Shown here one piece after another: positions 6,079 to 7,699 of a stretch of 7,699 nt of DNA (positions are counted from its first letter, which is position 1; each line of letters starts with the position of its first letter). The translations under genes were made by a program, and so were the position numbers. This DNA is from Thalassospira sp. UBA1131 (GTDB taxonomy: Bacteria > Pseudomonadota > Alphaproteobacteria > Rhodospirillales > Thalassospiraceae), in the NCBI RefSeq assembly GCF_002311515.1, contig NZ_DCAO01000131.1, positions 18,713 through 26,411 on the forward strand, in the 5' to 3' direction. The notes beneath the pieces are model-generated. The model saw nothing but the letters and a program-made list of their open reading frames with translations. It did not search any database and was not told the DNA's origin.

Positions 6079-6141
6079 AACCAATATCGTGCGCCCCGCG
6101 CGGTTTACCGCAGATGCACGCCAACCCACAGGGAGCCTGAA

Positions 6142-7629
6142 ATGCCCATCGATCCGATCCTTGATCCATCCGTTCTGGCCAAGGAGCTGTCCGGTTATCA
6201 TCTGATCAACGGTAAACTTGTCGCCCCGAAAAACGGCAAGACCTTTGATGTTCTTAATCCTGCCACGGGCAAGGTCATCGGTCAGGCAGCCGACGGTGAC
6301 GCCGATGACGTCGCGATTGCAGTCGCCGCCGCCAAGGCCGCCCAGAAGGACTGGGCCGAACGCCCGGCGCGTGAGCGCGGCAAGCTGTTGGCCGAATGCG
6401 GTCGTATCCTGATGTCACATGCCGAGGAACTTGGCCGTCTGGTCGCCCTTGAATCGGGCAAGGCCCTTCGCACCGAAAGCCGGGTTGAGGCATCGGTTCT
6501 GGCCGATATGTTCGTCTTTTTCGGCGGGCTTGCGTCCGAGCTGAAAGGTGAAACGGTTCCGTTCAACCCGAACATGATGACCCTGACCACGCGTGAGGCC
6601 GTTGGCGTTGTCGGTGCGATCATTCCGTGGAACGTGCCGATGATGTTGATGGCGATCAAGGTTGCCCCGGCACTGGTTGCCGGTAACGCAGTCGTCGTCA
6701 AATCCGCCGAAGATACCCCGCTTGCGGTTCTGCGCGTGTGTCAGATCATGCAGGAAGTTCTCCCGGCTGGCGTCTTTAACATCCTGTCGGGCTTTGGCCC
6801 GTCTTGTGGTGGCCCGCTGGTTGAACACAAGGATGTCAAAAAGGTTTCCTTCACAGGATCGGTTGAAACCGGCCGCACGGTCTATCGCGCCGCTGCCGAA
6901 AAACTCATTCCGGTCACCCTTGAACTGGGTGGCAAATCCCCGATGATCGTCATGGGTGATGCCGACCTTGATAAGGCGATTGCCGGTGCGATTGGCGGCA
7001 TGCGTTTTACCCGTCAGGGACAAAGCTGCACGGCGGCGTCGCGCATGCTGGTGCATGAAAGCCTGCATGACGAATTCGTCAAACGCCTGATTGATAAGGT
7101 CAACACCCTTAAAATGGGTGATCCGCTGGATGAAGAAACCGACATCGGCACAATCATCAACCGCAAACAGTTCGACAAGGTTTGTGGCTATATCGAAGTC
7201 GGCGAAAAGGAAGGCGCGACAAAGAATGAACTAAGCGCCCTTCCCACCGACAGCGCCCTTTCCGATGGCCTGTTTGTCCGTCCGGTGATCTTTACCAATG
7301 TCGATCCGAACGCGCGGATTGCCCGCGAGGAAATCTTTGGCCCTGTTGCCTGCGTGTTCAAGTTCAAAACCTTTGAAGAGGCCCTTGAACTTGCCAATGA
7401 CAGCGACTTTGGCCTGGCTGCCACCGTCTGGACGACGGACCTTAAAACCGCACTTGTTGCTACCAAGCGCCTCGAAGCGGGCTTTGTTCAGGTCAACCAG
7501 AACCTTGTTGTCCAGCCGAACCTGTCTTATGGCGGGATCAAGCTTTCCGGTCTTGGCAAGGAAGCATCGCTTGAAAGCATGCTTGAACACTTCACCTACA
7601 AGAAGACCATTATCCTCAATATGGAATAA
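6142..7629 (+). CDS. NAD(P)-dependent aldehyde dehydrogenase, substrate unknown
   Basis: This 495-residue protein has the usual length of the classical aldehyde dehydrogenase superfamily, which oxidises an aldehyde to a carboxylate with NAD or NADP. Landmarks in order are IIPWNVP with the oxyanion asparagine N164, the cofactor lysine K187 in VVVKSAED, the Rossmann glycines in FTGSVETG (237-244), the general base E261 in LELGGKSP, the nucleophile C296 in GQSCTAASR, and E397/F399 in EEIFGP. All catalytic residues are present, so it should be active. The cofactor motif is KSAED rather than the common KPSE or KPAE. ATG 6142 has an excellent ribosome site, AGGGAG at 6130-6135. It is divergent from the ornithine/lysine decarboxylase gene, so an amino-aldehyde from polyamine breakdown is a reasonable but unproven substrate. 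Succinate-semialdehyde, betaine-aldehyde or aromatic aldehydes remain open. Confidence 0.93.
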   Translation: MPIDPILDPSVLAKELSGYHLINGKLVAPKNGKTFDVLNPATGKVIGQAADGDADDVAIAVAAAKAAQKDWAERPARERGKLLAECGRILMSHAEELGRLVALESGKALRTESRVEASVLADMFVFFGGLASELKGETVPFNPNMMTLTTREAVGVVGAIIPWNVPMMLMAIKVAPALVAGNAVVVKSAEDTPLAVLRVCQIMQEVLPAGVFNILSGFGPSCGGPLVEHKDVKKVSFTGSVETGRTVYRAAAEKLIPVTLELGGKSPMIVMGDADLDKAIAGAIGGMRFTRQGQSCTAASRMLVHESLHDEFVKRLIDKVNTLKMGDPLDEETDIGTIINRKQFDKVCGYIEVGEKEGATKNELSALPTDSALSDGLFVRPVIFTNVDPNARIAREEIFGPVACVFKFKTFEEALELANDSDFGLAATVWTTDLKTALVATKRLEAGFVQVNQNLVVQPNLSYGGIKLSGLGKEASLESMLEHFTYKKTIILNME

Positions 7630-7661
7630 CGTGTCTGTTTCTTGACACGATTGACTTCAAG

Positions 7662-7699
7662 AAACCGGGTTGCACGTGACGCAACCCGGTTTTTCTTTT
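7662..7699 (+). terminator. Intrinsic terminator of the aldehyde dehydrogenase gene
   Basis: A perfect 12-bp stem (7662-7673 with 7681-7692, core CCGGGTTGC / GCAACCCGG) closes a 7-base loop and runs into TTTTTCTTTT at the window edge. It lies 32 bp after the stop and suggests a monocistronic transcript. Confidence 0.94.

Larger units (their letters stand above)
5904..6141. promoter_or_regulatory. Divergent control region between the decarboxylase and aldehyde dehydrogenase genes
   Basis: This 238-bp gap must carry both divergent promoters. On the aldehyde dehydrogenase side there is a TTGATA (6032-6037) and GATAAT (6053-6058) pair, 15 bp apart, then a dyad and repeated ACCAA units. On the decarboxylase side I see no confident -35/-10 pair. 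It contains GTTTACC at 5905-5911, GTTAGGGTAAC at 5957-5967, and GGGCTG / CAGCCC arms at 5943-5948 and 5967-5972. The nonamer ACCAATATC occurs at both ends of the region (5909-5917 and 6080-6088). Confidence 0.55.

Noticed and set aside
6415..7068. A 217-codon open frame on the - strand opposite the aldehyde dehydrogenase
   Set aside because: It is antisense to a complete aldehyde dehydrogenase with all catalytic residues, and has no supporting signals.
7630..7649. Hairpin CGTGTC / GACACG just after the aldehyde dehydrogenase stop
   Set aside because: It has only a 6-bp stem with an 8-base loop and no U-tract; the strong terminator 13 bp further on explains the 3' end.
1..7699. Mobile elements, CRISPR, tRNA/rRNA, toxin-antitoxin or defence genes
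   Set aside because: I searched by eye for integrase/transposase motifs, regular spaced repeats, tRNA cloverleaf/CCA ends and small two-gene modules, and found none. The single small gene is a DUF1127 protein without a partner.

Overview
The window looks like ordinary chromosomal housekeeping and metabolic DNA from an alphaproteobacterium. My best guess is Rhodospirillales, close to Thalassospira. This rests on moderately GC-rich codon usage, on protein styles typical of alphaproteobacteria (a cysteine-free HemB metal site, a stand-alone malonyl-CoA synthetase, a fold-type-III ornithine/lysine decarboxylase, a DUF1127 mini-protein), and on compact genes ended by clear hairpin terminators. I see no tRNA, rRNA, CRISPR array, insertion sequence or phage gene.

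Layout, left to right. (1) 1-186: the C-terminal end of a membrane transporter, probably MFS (+). (2) 243-1250: hemB, porphobilinogen synthase (+). (3) A strong bidirectional terminator at about 1274-1308 separates hemB from a convergent HAD-superfamily class IIA phosphatase-like gene (1326-2297, -). (4) 2298-2776: about 480 bases that look AT-richer than the flanking genes and hold no convincing gene. (5) 2777-2935: a 52-residue DUF1127 gene (+) with its own terminator. (6) 3043-4560: matB-type malonyl-CoA synthetase (-), with a GTG start and a leader that holds a hairpin and lies below a consensus -10 box and an operator-like dyad. (7) 4719-5903: PLP-dependent ornithine/lysine (diaminopimelate-fold) decarboxylase (-). 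(8) 5904-6141: a divergent control region rich in inverted and direct repeats. (9) 6142-7629: an NAD(P)-dependent aldehyde dehydrogenase (+), followed by a textbook terminator that ends the window.

Functional links are modest. HemB feeds tetrapyrrole synthesis and MatB activates malonate. The decarboxylase would make a diamine (putrescine or cadaverine), and the divergently transcribed aldehyde dehydrogenase could plausibly oxidise an aldehyde derived from such an amine, but its substrate cannot be read from sequence. The least explained signals are regulatory. They are a 22-bp near-perfect dyad next to the matB -10 box, another 22-bp dyad with repeated ACCAA units at the aldehyde dehydrogenase promoter, and a GGTAAAC/GTTTACC heptamer that recurs in the upstream regions of all three right-hand genes. 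I found no clearly novel multi-gene system; the findings below are candidates of low to moderate interest.
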